64,000 nucleotides of DNA from Methylorubrum extorquens (GTDB lineage Bacteria > Pseudomonadota > Alphaproteobacteria > Rhizobiales > Beijerinckiaceae): contig NZ_JALJXF010000001.1 in assembly GCF_024169925.1 (NCBI RefSeq), positions 2,796,001 to 2,860,000 on the forward strand, written 5' to 3'. Under the pieces are notes generated by a model. It ran no database searches, was not told the DNA's origin, and was given only the letters and a program-made list of their open reading frames with translations. Both the position numbers and the translations under genes were made by a program. Below, piece by piece: positions 47,650-57,251 of the stretch (position 1 is its first letter; each line of letters opens with the position of its first letter).

Positions 47650-48984
47650 TTGAGTGAACCTCGGAAACAACTCCATCTCGGCGCCTTCATGCGTCCCATC
47701 GGCATCCACACCGCGTGGTGGCGCTATCCCGGCGGCTTTCCGGACGCGAACTTCAACCTCGACCACCTCGTGCGCTTCGCTCGCACCCTGGAAGCGGCCA
47801 AGTTCGATGCCTTCTTCATGGCCGACCATCTGGCGGTGATGAACATGCCGATGGAGGCGCTGAAGCGCTCGGCCACCGTCACCTCGTTCGACCCGCTGAC
47901 GCTGCTGCCCGCGCTCGCCATGGTGACGGAGCGGATCGGCCTGATCGCCACCGCCTCCACCACCTACAATGAGCCCTACCATGTGGCCCGCAAGTTCGCC
48001 TCGCTCGACCATATCTCGAAGGGACGCGCCGGCTGGAACCTTGTTACCTCCGGCAACCCGGACGAGGCGCTGAACTTCGGCCGCGACGCGCATCTCGACC
48101 ACGCCACCCGCTACGCCCGGGCCCGCGAGTTCTACGAGGTCGTCACCGGGCTGTGGGATTCCTGGGGCGACGACGCCTTCGTCCGCGATGTCGAGCAGGG
48201 GTTGTTCTTCGATCCCGAAAAACTCCACACGCTGAACCACCAGGGCGAATTCCTGAAGGTGAAGGGGCCGCTCAACGTCGCGCGGCCGGTGCAGGGCTGG
48301 CCGGTGATCGTGCAAGCCGGTGCCTCCGAGGCCGGGCGCCAGATCGCGGCGGAGACCGCCGAGATGGTGTTCGGCTCCGCCTCGTCGCTGGAGGCCGGCC
48401 AGAAGTTCTACGCCGACGTGAAGGGCCGGATGGCAGCGGCCGGCCGGTCCCGCGACGCCCTCAAAATCCTGCCCGGCGCCTTCGTCGTCGTCGGCGGCAC
48501 GGAGGCGGAGGCGAAGGAGAAGAAGGCGCAGCTCGACGCGCTGGTGCCGGTCGAGAGCGGGCTTGCCAACCTCTCGGTCCGCCTCGGCACGGATGCCACC
48601 GGCTTCGACCTCGACGCGCCGCTGCCCGAGATCCCCGAATCGAATGCGAGCAAGAGCGGACAGGCGCAGATCGTGGACTATGCCCGCCGCACGGGCGCGA
48701 CGGTGCGCGAACTTGCCCGCCGCGTCGGCGGCTATGGCGGGCTCAGCTTCGTCGGCACCCCGGAGCAGATCGCCGACAGGATGGGGGAGTGGCTGGAGGG
48801 GGAGGCCTGCGACGGATTCAACGTGATGTTCCCCTTCGTGCCGGAAGGGCTCGACGATGTCTGCGCGGGCGTGGTGCCCGAACTCCAGCGGCGCGGCCTG
48901 TTCCGCACGGAATACGAGGGCACGACCCTGCGCGACCATCTCGGCCTGGAGCGGCCGGGCAACCGCTTCTTCGAGACGCGATAG
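47650..48984 (+). CDS. LLM-class flavin-dependent monooxygenase (NtaA/SnaA/DszA group)
   Basis: A 444-residue luciferase-like monooxygenase. [69 protein letters not shown]-type sequences and the later GQTGAxxGxQ-like [23 protein letters not shown] are diagnostic of the nitrilotriacetate/pristinamycin/dibenzothiophene-sulfone subgroup. It uses FMNH2 from a separate reductase to oxygenate N- or S-organic substrates. The start is TTG with GGAG eight bases upstream. No reductase is adjacent. Divergent from the SPFH gene. Confidence 0.88.
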   Translation: [444 protein letters not shown]

Positions 48985-49034
48985 GCTCCCCGCCGAACCC
49001 ATCGACGGTCCCGCGGAGAGCCGATCGGCTCGGG

Positions 49035-49358
49035 TCAGCGCCGGTTCGTCATCCCGTAGATCGTAAAGCCTACGAGCGCCGCGAGGCCGAGGGTCAGCAG
49101 GCGATTGCTGCCGAGCGTGTCGGCGGCGGCCCAGCCGGTGCTCTTGGCGCTCTCGATCACGGCGCGGCCCCGCAGGATGCGCGCGGCCCTTTGCCGGTTC
49201 GCCTCCCGCGTCGGCAGATGGACGATGTAGGTGTCGCCCTCGCGGTCGATATCGATGCTGTTGCGGGCGAACCCCGCCCGCACGAGGCGATCCTTGGCGG
49301 CGTGGGCCGCTTCACGGCTCGTGAAGTCGGCTTCGACGCCGACGGTCTCCTGGGACAT
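49035..49358 (-). CDS. Hypothetical protein with C-terminal membrane helix (107 aa)
   Basis: A 107-residue protein. The soluble part (MSQETVGVEADFTSREAAHAAKDRLVRAGFARNSIDIDREGDTYIVHLPTREANRQRAARILRG) looks like a ferredoxin-like or SPOR-like sequence-variable fold seen in stress proteins; the C-terminus is a single helix (LLTLGLAALVGFTIYGM). GAGGAGGAG precedes the ATG. Convergent with the monooxygenase. No firm family. Confidence 0.6.
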   Translation of the reverse strand: MSQETVGVEADFTSREAAHAAKDRLVRAGFARNSIDIDREGDTYIVHLPTREANRQRAARILRGRAVIESAKSTGWAAADTLGSNRLLTLGLAALVGFTIYGMTNRR

Positions 49359-49504
49359 GTCTCCTCCTCGCCAGATGTGGGGCTGTGCCGCAAGCGACCC
49401 GTTCGCCGCGAACCGTCGGAAGGCGGTCGATGGCGCGCGTTTCGGCGGGCACTCCAAGCGGGAGGAGCAATCCGGGCCTGCCCTTCACGGTTCCGAGAGA
49501 AGGA

Positions 49505-49744
49505 TCACGCCGCCTCGGCCTCGCAGGCATCGATCCGCACGGCGCCATCGGCCGTCAACGAGCAGATCACCTCCGTCCCGTCGTCGAGCGCGAAAGCATG
49601 AAACAGGCGGCGCTCGAGTTCTTCGAGCCCTTCGCCGGGTAGTTCTGCGATTTCGCCCCGCGTCCGTTCTTCGAGAGCGGGAAGAACACCACTTCTCGCG
49701 GCGATTTCCTGCGCAGATTGCGTCAGAACGATATCGAAAGACAT
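49505..49744 (-). CDS. Hypothetical protein (79 aa)
   Basis: A 79-residue acidic protein: MSFDIVLTQSAQEIAARSGVLPALEERTRGEIAELPGEGLEELERRLFHAFALDDGTEVICSLTADGAVRID. Two cysteines (one at the end) and no membrane helix. GGGAGGC lies before the ATG. It is separated from the neighbouring genes by clear gaps and could be a regulatory adaptor. Family unknown. Confidence 0.5.
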   Translation of the reverse strand: MSFDIVLTQSAQEIAARSGVLPALEERTRGEIAELPGEGLEELERRLFHAFALDDGTEVICSLTADGAVRIDACEAEAA

Positions 49745-50139
49745 TGCGGCCTCCCTGTTACGACGCCGGTCACGACTTGTCCGATCCCCGCGAAGACAGG
49801 ACCCTCTTGCGACTTTTTTGGGGCAACCTTTTGATGGTGCGGGAAACACGTGAAAAGTCAATGACTTAGCTAGAGCCTGCCGCTGCGCTGTCGATCGTGC
49901 CTCATGGGCCGGAACGACGTGGGACGGGGCATCTGGCCAGATCGGAGCGCAGACATCCCGCTCGGCAAAACACGACCGGGCTGCTGTGACGCATCGGCTC
50001 GGGGCAGCTTTTCGGGGTGTTCTCCGGTTTCGCCCAGCGGGCAGCACGTTCGATCGCTGACCCGCCGGTCGCAAAGGTTCGCCGGAGCGTCGCGCGTTCC
50101 GATCACGCGAAGAACATCCCCGGCAGGGAGGCCGGCCCC
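49745..50139. other. Intergenic region with small palindrome
   Basis: About 395 bases without a supported gene between divergent small genes. AAGTCA A TGACTT at 49855-49867 is a perfect 13-base palindrome, a possible operator; CGACTTTTTTG lies at 49811. No consensus EcfG promoter is present. Confidence 0.4.
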
Positions 50140-50352
50140 ATGAATTCCATCCTCGTCGTCGCCTTGATCTGTGCGTCCAGCGTTCAGATGCCCGATTGCT
50201 CGCGGGAGACCGCTCTGGACGTCATCATCGGTCCGGCCCACACACTTCAGGAATGCCTGATCCAGGGCCCGGTCCTGGCCGCGAGCGCGGGCCATGGCTC
50301 GGGCGCCGACACCTATGTGAAGACGCGCTGCGAACAGCGGAAGCCTCGATAG
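50140..50352 (+). CDS. Small secreted hypothetical protein with cysteines (70 aa)
   Basis: A 70-residue protein with a short signal-like start MNSILVVALICASSV and a mature part with four cysteines (MPDCSRETALDVI, QECLIQG, KTRCEQR). The pattern CSRETAL...PHTLQEC...YVKTRCE recurs in small proteins of Rhizobiales without a known role. GGGAGG precedes the ATG at good spacing. Confidence 0.55.
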   Translation: MNSILVVALICASSVQMPDCSRETALDVIIGPAHTLQECLIQGPVLAASAGHGSGADTYVKTRCEQRKPR

Positions 50353-50355
50353 GTT

Positions 50356-50415
50356 TCGCTTTCGCGCAGTCATCTTCCGAAGGACGGCAACGACCCTGCG
50401 GGGCGATGCTTTGGG
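50356..50415 (+). repeat. Short dispersed repeat, GAGCATCGTCC type, copy 3 (diverged)
   Basis: This segment, running from about GCAGTCATCTTCCGAAGGACGGCAACGACC to GGGGCGATGCTTT, aligns over about 50 bases with the copy at 58395-58441 in the same orientation, keeping CATCTT, CCGAA, CGGCAAC and CGATGCT. It lies just before the start of the next gene. Confidence 0.4.
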
Positions 50416-50423
50416 AGGCACCG

Positions 50424-50720
50424 ATGACAGAGGATGAAACGGTCGATCCGGCGCGCGCCGTCGCAGTGGGCCTGCGGGCCCGCCTCGCGGTGGTCGAGCG
50501 CACGGCCTGGTTCGGCTTCATGCATGCGATGCGCGAGCGGCCCGAGGAAACCCAAGCCTTCATCGAGGCCGAGCGCGTGCGATGCCGCGAGGGGTTCGGC
50601 AGCGGCGCCTGGGCGAAGGATTTGACCGCAGCGGAGCGGGCGCTTCTGGGCGAGGAGGTCGATGCCGGCCTCGCCCAACTCGTGGAAGATGCCCGCGCCG
50701 AGCTCGGCGACGGCACCTGA
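50424..50720 (+). CDS. Hypothetical protein (98 aa)
   Basis: A 98-residue helical, hydrophilic protein (MTEDETVDPARAVAVGLRARLAVVERTAWFGFMHAMRERPEETQAFIEAERVRCREGFGSGAWAKDL). GGGAGG five bases before the ATG is a strong ribosome site. It is followed by a TPR protein gene. I do not recognise a family. Confidence 0.55.
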   Translation: MTEDETVDPARAVAVGLRARLAVVERTAWFGFMHAMRERPEETQAFIEAERVRCREGFGSGAWAKDLTAAERALLGEEVDAGLAQLVEDARAELGDGT

Positions 50721-50846
50721 GCGGCCCCCTCCCCCGCGCCATCCTTTCGCCTTGCGGACATGGCGGGAAGAGTACAGTGTCCCCCGCCAAACCGGGACCG
50801 GCCGGAGGAAGCTCCGTCCGTCGGGCCCGCGAAGGAGCCGTGACTG

Positions 50847-52748
50847 GTGCCCATGTTCGGATACGCCGCCCGCCGGAGCGCCACCGCGCTCACCCTGCTG
50901 CTTGCTTCGACCGGTCTCGGCACCCTGCCGGCCGCTTCCATGCAGCCGCGGGAATCCTCACCACTCTCCGAGTATGAGCCGGCGGAATCGCTCGAGGGCA
51001 ACTTCCTCTCCGCCTACATCGCCGGTGCCTCGAAGGACACGGCCGCTGCCGCGAGCTACTACCGCGAGGCGGTGAAGGGCGATCCGCGCAACGCCGAGCT
51101 TCTGGAGCGCGCCTTCGTGTCGCTTCTCGCCGACGGCGCCATGACCGACGCCTTCCGCGCCGCCGAGCGGCTCGCCACCCGCGAAAGCTCGAACGGCCTC
51201 GCCCAGCTCGCCCTCGGCGTCCGCCAGCTCAAGGCCGGCCAGTACGGCCCCGCCCGCCAGAGCTTCGGCCGCAGCGGCCGGGGTGCGGCCGCCGACCTCA
51301 CCGGGACGCTGCTCACCGCCTGGGCCTATGCCGGCGCGGGCGACGGCAAGCGCGCCTACGAGACGCTGAACCGCCTGCGCGGCGAGCGTTATTTCAACGT
51401 CTTCCGCGACTACCATGCCGGGCTGATCGCCTCGGTCATCGGTGACCGGGCGGAGGCCGAGCGCAAGCTGAAGGCGGCCTACGACGCCGACCACAACACC
51501 CTGCGCATCGTCGACGGCTATGCCCGCTTCGAGGCCGGCATCGGCCGCACCGATCTCGCCATCGACGCCTACAGCGAGTTCGAGAAGGTGATGCCGCGTC
51601 ACCCGCTTGTGGTGGACGCCCTCGACAAGCTGAAGGCCGGCAAGCCCCTCGCCCCCTTGATCGCCTCCGCCCAGGAGGGCGCGGCGGAAGTGCTGTACGG
51701 GCTTGGCTCGGCCGGCTCGACGCAGGGCGACGAGCTTCCCGCGGTGGTCTACCTGCGGCTCGCGCTCTACCTCGCCCCCGACCACGCCGTGGGCCGGCTG
51801 ACGCTCGCCGACGCCCTCGACCGCATGAAGCAGGTCGAGCGCTCGAACGAGGCCTATGCGCAGATCCCGGCCTCCTCGCCGCTCAAGCTCAACGCCGACA
51901 TCCAGATCGGTCTTAACCTCGAGCAATTGGGCCGCGGCGACGAGGCGCTCCAGCACCTCGACACCGTGCTCAAGGCGCACCCCGACAACGTCGACGTCAT
52001 CTCGGCCTTGGGCAACGTGCAGCGCGCGCGTAAAAAGTTCGCCGAGGCAACCGAGACCTATACCCGCGCGATCAATCTGATCGAGCCCGGCCGCGAGGCC
52101 AACAACTGGACGCTGTTCTACTTCCGCGGCACGGCCTACGAGCGGGCCGGCGAGTGGCAGAAGGCCGAGGCCGACCTCAAGAAGGCGCTCAGCCTCGTTC
52201 CGCCGACCCAGCCGAACGCCAAGGCGCAGGTTCTCAACTACCTCGCCTATTCCTGGGTCGATCGGAACATGAACATCGACGACAGCTTCACCATGCTGAA
52301 GCAGGCCGTCGATCTCTCTCCGCGTGACGGCATGATCATCGACAGCCTCGGCTGGGCCTATTTCCGCCTCGGCCGGTGGGACGACGCGGTGCGCGAGCTG
52401 GAGAAGGCGGTCGAGCTGAAGCCGGGCGACCCGACCATCAACGACCACCTCGGCGATGCCTACTGGCGCACCGGCCGGCGGCTCGAAGGCAAGTTCCAGT
52501 GGCAGCACGCCAAGGATCTCAACCCCGAGCCTGAAGAACTCACCAAGATCAACGCCAAGCTGAAGGACGGTCTGCCCGAGCCGGACAAGCCGACCGCCAC
52601 CGCCGAGAATCCGCCCGTGCAGGACCCGGCGCAGACCGTGCCCGCTCCCGTGGCGGCGCCGCACAACGCGGAGAACCCGGAACTGCCGAAGGGCGCCCCC
52701 GCCCCGAGCGAGCCGCCGGGGGCGGCGGACAAGAAGCCGGGTAAGTAA
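50847..52748 (+). CDS. Exported tetratricopeptide-repeat protein
   Basis: A 633-residue protein with an N-terminal signal peptide (about 1-30, AASM), then roughly a dozen helical TPR units including [44 protein letters not shown] and AVELKPGDPTINDHLGDAYWR, and a Pro/Ala/Glu-rich tail. The arrangement matches alphaproteobacterial TPR proteins often linked to the cell envelope or to polysaccharide or outer-membrane assembly. The GTG start at 50847 has AAGGAG at 9 bases; ATG 50853 is 2 codons later. Role unproven. Confidence 0.8.
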   Translation: MPMFGYAARRSATALTLLLASTGLGTLPAASMQPRESSPLSEYEPAESLEGNFLSAYIAGASKDTAAAASYYREAVKGDPRNAELLERAFVSLLADGAMTDAFRAAERLATRESSNGLAQLALGVRQLKAGQYGPARQSFGRSGRGAAADLTGTLLTAWAYAGAGDGKRAYETLNRLRGERYFNVFRDYHAGLIASVIGDRAEAERKLKAAYDADHNTLRIVDGYARFEAGIGRTDLAIDAYSEFEKVMPRHPLVVDALDKLKAGKPLAPLIASAQEGAAEVLYGLGSAGSTQGDELPAVVYLRLALYLAPDHAVGRLTLADALDRMKQVERSNEAYAQIPASSPLKLNADIQIGLNLEQLGRGDEALQHLDTVLKAHPDNVDVISALGNVQRARKKFAEATETYTRAINLIEPGREANNWTLFYFRGTAYERAGEWQKAEADLKKALSLVPPTQPNAKAQVLNYLAYSWVDRNMNIDDSFTMLKQAVDLSPRDGMIIDSLGWAYFRLGRWDDAVRELEKAVELKPGDPTINDHLGDAYWRTGRRLEGKFQWQHAKDLNPEPEELTKINAKLKDGLPEPDKPTATAENPPVQDPAQTVPAPVAAPHNAENPELPKGAPAPSEPPGAADKKPGK

Positions 52749-53010
52749 AGCACCGCAAGCGAAGCGGCCCGGCATGGGGTCAATCCCACCGGCCGCCTCG
52801 TCCTGACCTGACTGCGACCGCGGACTTCGACGGATCCTCCGGTTCCCGCGACGTCGGGACGATCCTTCGAAGCCTCCGCTTCGCTGCGGCACCTCAGGCT
52901 GAGGATGCAGGCTTGGATTGGCCTTCCAACGGTCCGGCCGTCGTCTTGCTCGTTCTCGGCTGTCCGCCTAAGGCAGGGCGCATCCCCTGCCCCTTCGGCC
53001 GAGAGCCTTC

Positions 53011-53886
53011 GTGTCCCTGCTCACCACCCGCGCTCCGGCCAAGATCAACCTGACCCTTCACGTGCTCGGCCGCCGGCCGGGGGACGGCTACCATGCGCTC
53101 GAAAGCCTCGTGGCCTTCGCCGATGTCGCCGACACGCTGGAGCTGGTGCCGGGCCCAGATCTGTCTCTCGACATCTCCGGCCCCACCGCCGGGCCGGCGG
53201 GACCGCTCGACGACAACCTCGTCCTGCGTGCCGCCCGCCACCTCGCTGCGGGCGTGGACGGCCTGAGGCTCGGCGCATTCCGGCTTCACAAGCAACTGCC
53301 CGTCGCGGCCGGGATCGGCGGCGGCTCGTCGGACGCGGCCGCCGCCCTGCGGTTGCTCGCGGAATCGAACGGACTCACCCTCGACCACCCAGCCGTGATC
53401 GCCGCGGCGCGGGCGACCGGCGCCGACGTGCCGGTCTGCCTCGATCCGCGGGCGCGAATGATGCGCGGCGCGGGCGAGGAAATCGGGCCGGTACTCGGCC
53501 TCGCATCCCTGTCGGCGGTGCTGGTCAATCCCGGCGTGCCGGTGGCGACAGCCCCGGTCTTCAAGGCGCTCGGCCTCGCGGTCGGTCAGCGGCTCGACGG
53601 GGCCGAGCATCCGGTCGTCGGTGCGGGCCTCGATGCCGACGCCGTGCTTGGCGCCATCGCCCCGGCCCGCAACGATCTGGAGGCGCCGGCCCTCACCGTC
53701 GCCCCCGTGATCGGCGAGGCGCTGGCGCTGCTGCGGGCGCAGGCCCGGTGCCGGCTCGCGCGAATGTCGGGATCCGGCGCGACCGTGTTCGCGATCTTTT
53801 CGGATGATGGGGCGGCGGAGACGGCGGCCGGAGCGATCCGCACGGCACAGCCGGGCTGGTGGGTCGAGCCGACGCGCCTCGCCTGA
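53011..53886 (+). CDS. ispE: 4-diphosphocytidyl-2-C-methyl-D-erythritol kinase
   Basis: A 291-residue GHMP kinase of the MEP pathway that phosphorylates CDP-methylerythritol. [24 protein letters not shown] start (conserved), [18 protein letters not shown] as the GHMP ATP loop, and [12 protein letters not shown] near the end are all present, as is the central GADVPVCL. The start is a GTG. The hydrophobic isoprenoid genes continue across the junction: the convergent neighbour is a polyprenyl diphosphate synthase. Confidence 0.92.
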   Translation: MSLLTTRAPAKINLTLHVLGRRPGDGYHALESLVAFADVADTLELVPGPDLSLDISGPTAGPAGPLDDNLVLRAARHLAAGVDGLRLGAFRLHKQLPVAAGIGGGSSDAAAALRLLAESNGLTLDHPAVIAAARATGADVPVCLDPRARMMRGAGEEIGPVLGLASLSAVLVNPGVPVATAPVFKALGLAVGQRLDGAEHPVVGAGLDADAVLGAIAPARNDLEAPALTVAPVIGEALALLRAQARCRLARMSGSGATVFAIFSDDGAAETAAGAIRTAQPGWWVEPTRLA

Positions 53887-53915
53887 TGTGGCCCTTCCGC
53901 GGGCGCCTCGGAGTA

Positions 53916-53985
53916 CCTCACGAAGCTCCCGATCGCTGACCGTTCTACCTCTGGGGATGACGGCTCAGCGGGAGTTTCGTGTGAG
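53916..53985. terminator. Palindrome at convergent junction, CTCACGAAAC-type family copy 5
   Basis: CTCACGAA with CTCCCG on the left (53916 on) pairs with CGGGAG and TTTCGTGTGAG on the right, with a longer insert in between. It lies between the convergent ispE and polyprenyl synthase stops. Confidence 0.6.
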
Positions 53986-53989
53986 ACAC

Positions 53990-55012
53990 TCAGTGCGCCC
54001 GGGCGATGCAGAAATCGACCACCTGCAGCAGGGCAGCCTTCATCGGCCCCTGCGGGAACGGGTCCAAAGCCGCGCGGGCCTGGTCACCGTAGTGGCGCGC
54101 GCGCGCGATCGTGTCGTCGAGGGCGTGATGGCGGCTCAGGATGGCCAGCGCCTGCTGGAGATCGCCCTCCGCCAGATCCTCCCGTTCGAGGGTGCGGCGC
54201 CAGAAGGCGCGCTCGTCGTCCGAACCGCGGCGAAGCGCCAGCACGATCGGCAGGGTGATCTTGCCCTCGCGGAAATCGTCGCCGACATTCTTGCCGAGCG
54301 CCGCGCTGGTGCCGCCGTAATCGAGCACGTCGTCGATGAGCTGGAAGGCGATACCGAGATTCATGCCGTAGGCGCGGCAGGCCGCCTGCTCGGAGTCTGG
54401 CCGCCCGGCCAGGACGGGACCGACCTCGCAGGCCGCCGCGAACAGCTCCGCGGTCTTGCCGCGGATCACCGCGAGATACTCGTCCTCGCTCGTCTCGATG
54501 TTCTTGGCGGCGGTGAGCTGCATCACCTCGCCCTCGGCGATGACGGTGGCCGCCGCCGACAGGATGTCGAGGGCGCGCAAGGAGCCCACCTCGACCATCA
54601 TGCGGAAGGCTTGGCCCAGCAGGAAGTCGCCGACGAGCACGCTCGCCTCGTTGCCCCACTTAATGCGTGCGGCGACGCGGCCGCGGCGCATGTCGCTCTC
54701 GTCCACCACGTCGTCGTGGAGGAGGGTGGCGGTGTGCATGAACTCGACCGCGGCGGCGAGCTTCACCGCGCCGTCGCCGCTGGAATAATCGCAGAGATCG
54801 GCGCAGGCGAGCGTCAGGATCGGGCGCAGGCGCTTGCCGCCCGACGCGATCAGGTGGTTGGCGACCTCGGGGATCATCGCCACGTCGGAGCCGGTGCGCG
54901 ACAGGATCGTCGCGTTCACCCGCTCCATCCCGGCCGCGACGAGGCTCACGAGGTCGGTGAGGCTGGCCTCCGGATCGGAGCGGCCTTCATCGAGGGTAAC
55001 GACGACGCCCAA
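53990..55012 (-). CDS. Octaprenyl/decaprenyl diphosphate synthase (trans-isoprenyl type)
   Basis: A prenyltransferase of about 340 residues that builds the ubiquinone side chain from farnesyl diphosphate and isopentenyl diphosphate. GGKRLRP (58-64), the first aspartate-rich motif DDVVD (100-104) and the second one FQLIDDVLDY are present; the small residues before the first motif allow a long chain. A TTG at 55012 with GGAGG nine bases upstream is the likely start; the frame continues upstream but without other good starts. Chain length (8-10 isoprene units) is not readable. Divergent from the DUF2007 gene. Confidence 0.88.
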   Translation of the reverse strand: MGVVVTLDEGRSDPEASLTDLVSLVAAGMERVNATILSRTGSDVAMIPEVANHLIASGGKRLRPILTLACADLCDYSSGDGAVKLAAAVEFMHTATLLHDDVVDESDMRRGRVAARIKWGNEASVLVGDFLLGQAFRMMVEVGSLRALDILSAAATVIAEGEVMQLTAAKNIETSEDEYLAVIRGKTAELFAAACEVGPVLAGRPDSEQAACRAYGMNLGIAFQLIDDVLDYGGTSAALGKNVGDDFREGKITLPIVLALRRGSDDERAFWRRTLEREDLAEGDLQQALAILSRHHALDDTIARARHYGDQARAALDPFPQGPMKAALLQVVDFCIARAH

Positions 55013-55205
55013 AGCGCGATGCCTCCGGAAAAACTCTCGACCGGCACCCTGCCGGAACCCCTGCCCCGCGGCTGCCCCTGTCGCACGGGGCCGGCGGCAG
55101 GGCAACACGCGGTCGTGCCGCACGGCTGCGCAAGAGCGTGGACAATGTTACGAGCCGAGAGGCCGCGCGCCCGGCCACCGGATGCAGCCGAAGGGTGATG
55201 ATGCC

Positions 55206-55433
55206 GTGAAGGAACTGATCCGCAGCAACGACATCGTCCTCATCGGCTTCGCGCGGTCGCTTCTCGAAGAGGCGGGCGTCCCGCTTTTCGTCGCCGACGA
55301 GCATATGAGCGCGCTGGAAGGGTCGATCGGCGTGTTCGGCCGGCGCCTGCTGGTGCCTGACGACCATGCGCCGCAGGCCCGCCGCATCCTGACCGATGCC
55401 GGCCTGTCCGCCGAACTGCGCGATGAGCACTGA
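55206..55433 (+). CDS. DUF2007-family small protein
   Basis: A 75-residue protein (MKELIRSNDIVLIGFARSLLEEAGVPLFVADEHMSALEGSIGVFGRRLLVPDDHAPQARRILTDAGL) of the DUF2007/putative signal-transducing family found in many alphaproteobacteria, function unknown. Start GTG at 55206, with AAGGG upstream. The downstream methyltransferase gene overlaps its end by 11 bases, so they are coupled. Confidence 0.75.
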   Translation: MKELIRSNDIVLIGFARSLLEEAGVPLFVADEHMSALEGSIGVFGRRLLVPDDHAPQARRILTDAGLSAELRDEH

Positions 55434-56175
55434 GCCGGATGCTTTCCTCGGCGGTCGCTTGAGGCTGCGCCAGCCGCCCCGCGGCGCCCACCGCGCCGGC
55501 ACCGACGCGGTGCTGCTCGCCCGCCTCCTCGTCCCCGACCCTGGCGCCACGCTCTACGACCTCGGCGCGTCCACCGGCGCGGTGGGGCTCGCGGTGGCAC
55601 GGGTGTCGGACGCGTGCCGCGTGGTGCTGGTCGAGCGTGATCCCGACCTCGTCGCCCTCGCCCGCGAGAATGTGGCGGCGAACGGACTCGACGCCCGTGT
55701 CGCGGTGATCGAGGCGGATATCCTGGCGCCGGGAGCACAGCGCCGGGCGTCGGGCCTGGAGCCGGACAGCGCCGACATCGTGCTGACCAACCCACCCTTC
55801 TTCGAGGAGGGCGCACACCGCCCCTCCCCCGCCCCGCAAAAAGCCTCGGCTCACAGCTTCGCAGCCGGCGGGCTCGATCGGTGGCTCAGAACCTGCGCCG
55901 ACCTTCTGCGCCCCGGCGGACGGCTCGGCCTGATCCACCGGGCCGACGCCCTGCCCGCCTGCCTCGACGCCCTGCGCGGACGCTTCGGCGATTGCGCCGT
56001 CCGCCCGGTTCACGGGCGGGCCGATCGGCCGGCGATCCGCGTGCTGATCGCGGCCGTAAAGGGCAGCCGCGCCCCGTTTCGCCTGCTGCCGCCGCTGGTG
56101 CTTCAGGACGAGGCCGGGCGCTTCACCCCGGAAGCCGAGGCCCTGCACCGGGGCGATCCCTGGCCGGCGCCGTAA
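55423..56175 (+). CDS. SAM-dependent methyltransferase (TrmN6/YfiC-like)
   Basis: A 250-residue class I methyltransferase. YDLGASTGAVGLAVAR is the SAM loop (with Ala replacing the usual Gly at one point), VLVERDP binds the ribose, and NPPFFEEG is the amino-group methylation motif typical of adenine-N6 enzymes. The closest match in style is TrmN6/YfiC, which modifies A37 of tRNA-Val. It overlaps the DUF2007 gene by 11 bases. Confidence 0.8.
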   Translation: MSTEPDAFLGGRLRLRQPPRGAHRAGTDAVLLARLLVPDPGATLYDLGASTGAVGLAVARVSDACRVVLVERDPDLVALARENVAANGLDARVAVIEADILAPGAQRRASGLEPDSADIVLTNPPFFEEGAHRPSPAPQKASAHSFAAGGLDRWLRTCADLLRPGGRLGLIHRADALPACLDALRGRFGDCAVRPVHGRADRPAIRVLIAAVKGSRAPFRLLPPLVLQDEAGRFTPEAEALHRGDPWPAP

Positions 56176-56298
56176 AGCCAAATCCCGGTCGAAGCGGGCG
56201 TCCGTCGTCGCAATGGATCGGCCGGCGGCGTCCTGGTAACGGAGAATGGCCTGCCTCCCAGGAGGCCGTGCTCCCGCGCGTTCTCGAAAAAGGCCGCC

Positions 56299-57159
56299 AT
56301 GCCGCTGACCGTCCCGACCTGGATGCGCCGCTTCCTGCCCCGCCGCTTCCGCGAGACTCCGCCGCGGGTCGCCGTTGTGCGCCTGAGCGGAGCGATCGGC
56401 GCCGTCTCGCCGATCCGGCCGGGCCTCTCCATCGGCACGGTCGCGCCGAGTCTGGAGCGCGCCTTCACCATGCCGGGCCTGTCGGCGGTGGCGCTCGTCA
56501 TCAACTCCCCCGGCGGCTCGCCGGTGCAATCGCACCTGATCTATCGGCGCATCCGAGCGCTGGCGGCGGAGAAGGAGATCAAGGTCTTCGCCTTCGTCGA
56601 GGATGCCGCGGCCTCGGGCGGCTACATGATCGCCTGCGCTGCCGACGAGATCGTCGCCGATCCCGCCTCGCTCGTCGGCTCCATCGGCGTGGTCTCGGCC
56701 GGCTTCGGCTTCGACCGGCTGATCGAGCGCATCGGCATCGAGCGGCGCGTCCACACCCAGGGTGAGGCGAAGGCGATGCTCGACCCGTTCCGCCCCGAGA
56801 ACCCGCAGGACATCGCCCGGCTGAAGGAGATCCAAGCCGACGTGCAGGCCCTGTTCTCCGGCCTCGTGCGCGAGCGCCGGGCGACGCTCGACGCCAGCCG
56901 CGACTTGTTCACCGGCGCGGTCTGGACCGGACGGCAGGCGCTCGACCTCGGCCTCGTCGATGCGCTCGGCGACCTGCGCGGCACCCTGCGCGCCCGCTAC
57001 GGCGAGAAGGTTGACCTGCGGCTCGTGGCCGAGACCCGCGGCTCCTGGCTCGCCCGCCTGCTCCGCCGCGCCGGGCCGGGCCAGACCGCGGCCGGGCTCC
57101 CCGACGCGCTGATCGCGGCGGTGGAGGAGCGTGCAGCCTGGGCGCGGCTCGGGTTGTAA
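56299..57159 (+). CDS. S49-family serine peptidase (SohB/SppA-like)
   Basis: A 286-residue peptidase. NSPGGSPVQSHLIYRRI, the nucleophile Ser in AAASGGYMIACAADEIVADP, and the following GSIGVVSAGFGF with the general-base Lys later (QGEAKAMLDPF) form the Ser-Lys active site of S49 enzymes. No clear signal peptide; the N-terminus (MRRFLPRRFRETPPRVAVVRL) is short and basic, so this is a single-domain enzyme, like SohB or archaeal-type SppA, that degrades signal peptides or membrane protein fragments. Confidence 0.85.
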   Translation: MPLTVPTWMRRFLPRRFRETPPRVAVVRLSGAIGAVSPIRPGLSIGTVAPSLERAFTMPGLSAVALVINSPGGSPVQSHLIYRRIRALAAEKEIKVFAFVEDAAASGGYMIACAADEIVADPASLVGSIGVVSAGFGFDRLIERIGIERRVHTQGEAKAMLDPFRPENPQDIARLKEIQADVQALFSGLVRERRATLDASRDLFTGAVWTGRQALDLGLVDALGDLRGTLRARYGEKVDLRLVAETRGSWLARLLRRAGPGQTAAGLPDALIAAVEERAAWARLGL

Positions 57160-57251
57160 GCAGAGTACGAAGGCGCGCGGTCCGGTTCGGGCCACGATTG
57201 AAATCCGCCCGAGATGGCTTCGAAAGCAGGATTGTCAGCGCGCGAGAACGC

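Noticed and set aside
46516..49002. 828-codon minus-strand frame extending the SPFH gene
   Set aside because: The N-terminal 500 residues are antisense to the flavin monooxygenase; the SPFH protein starts at 47484.
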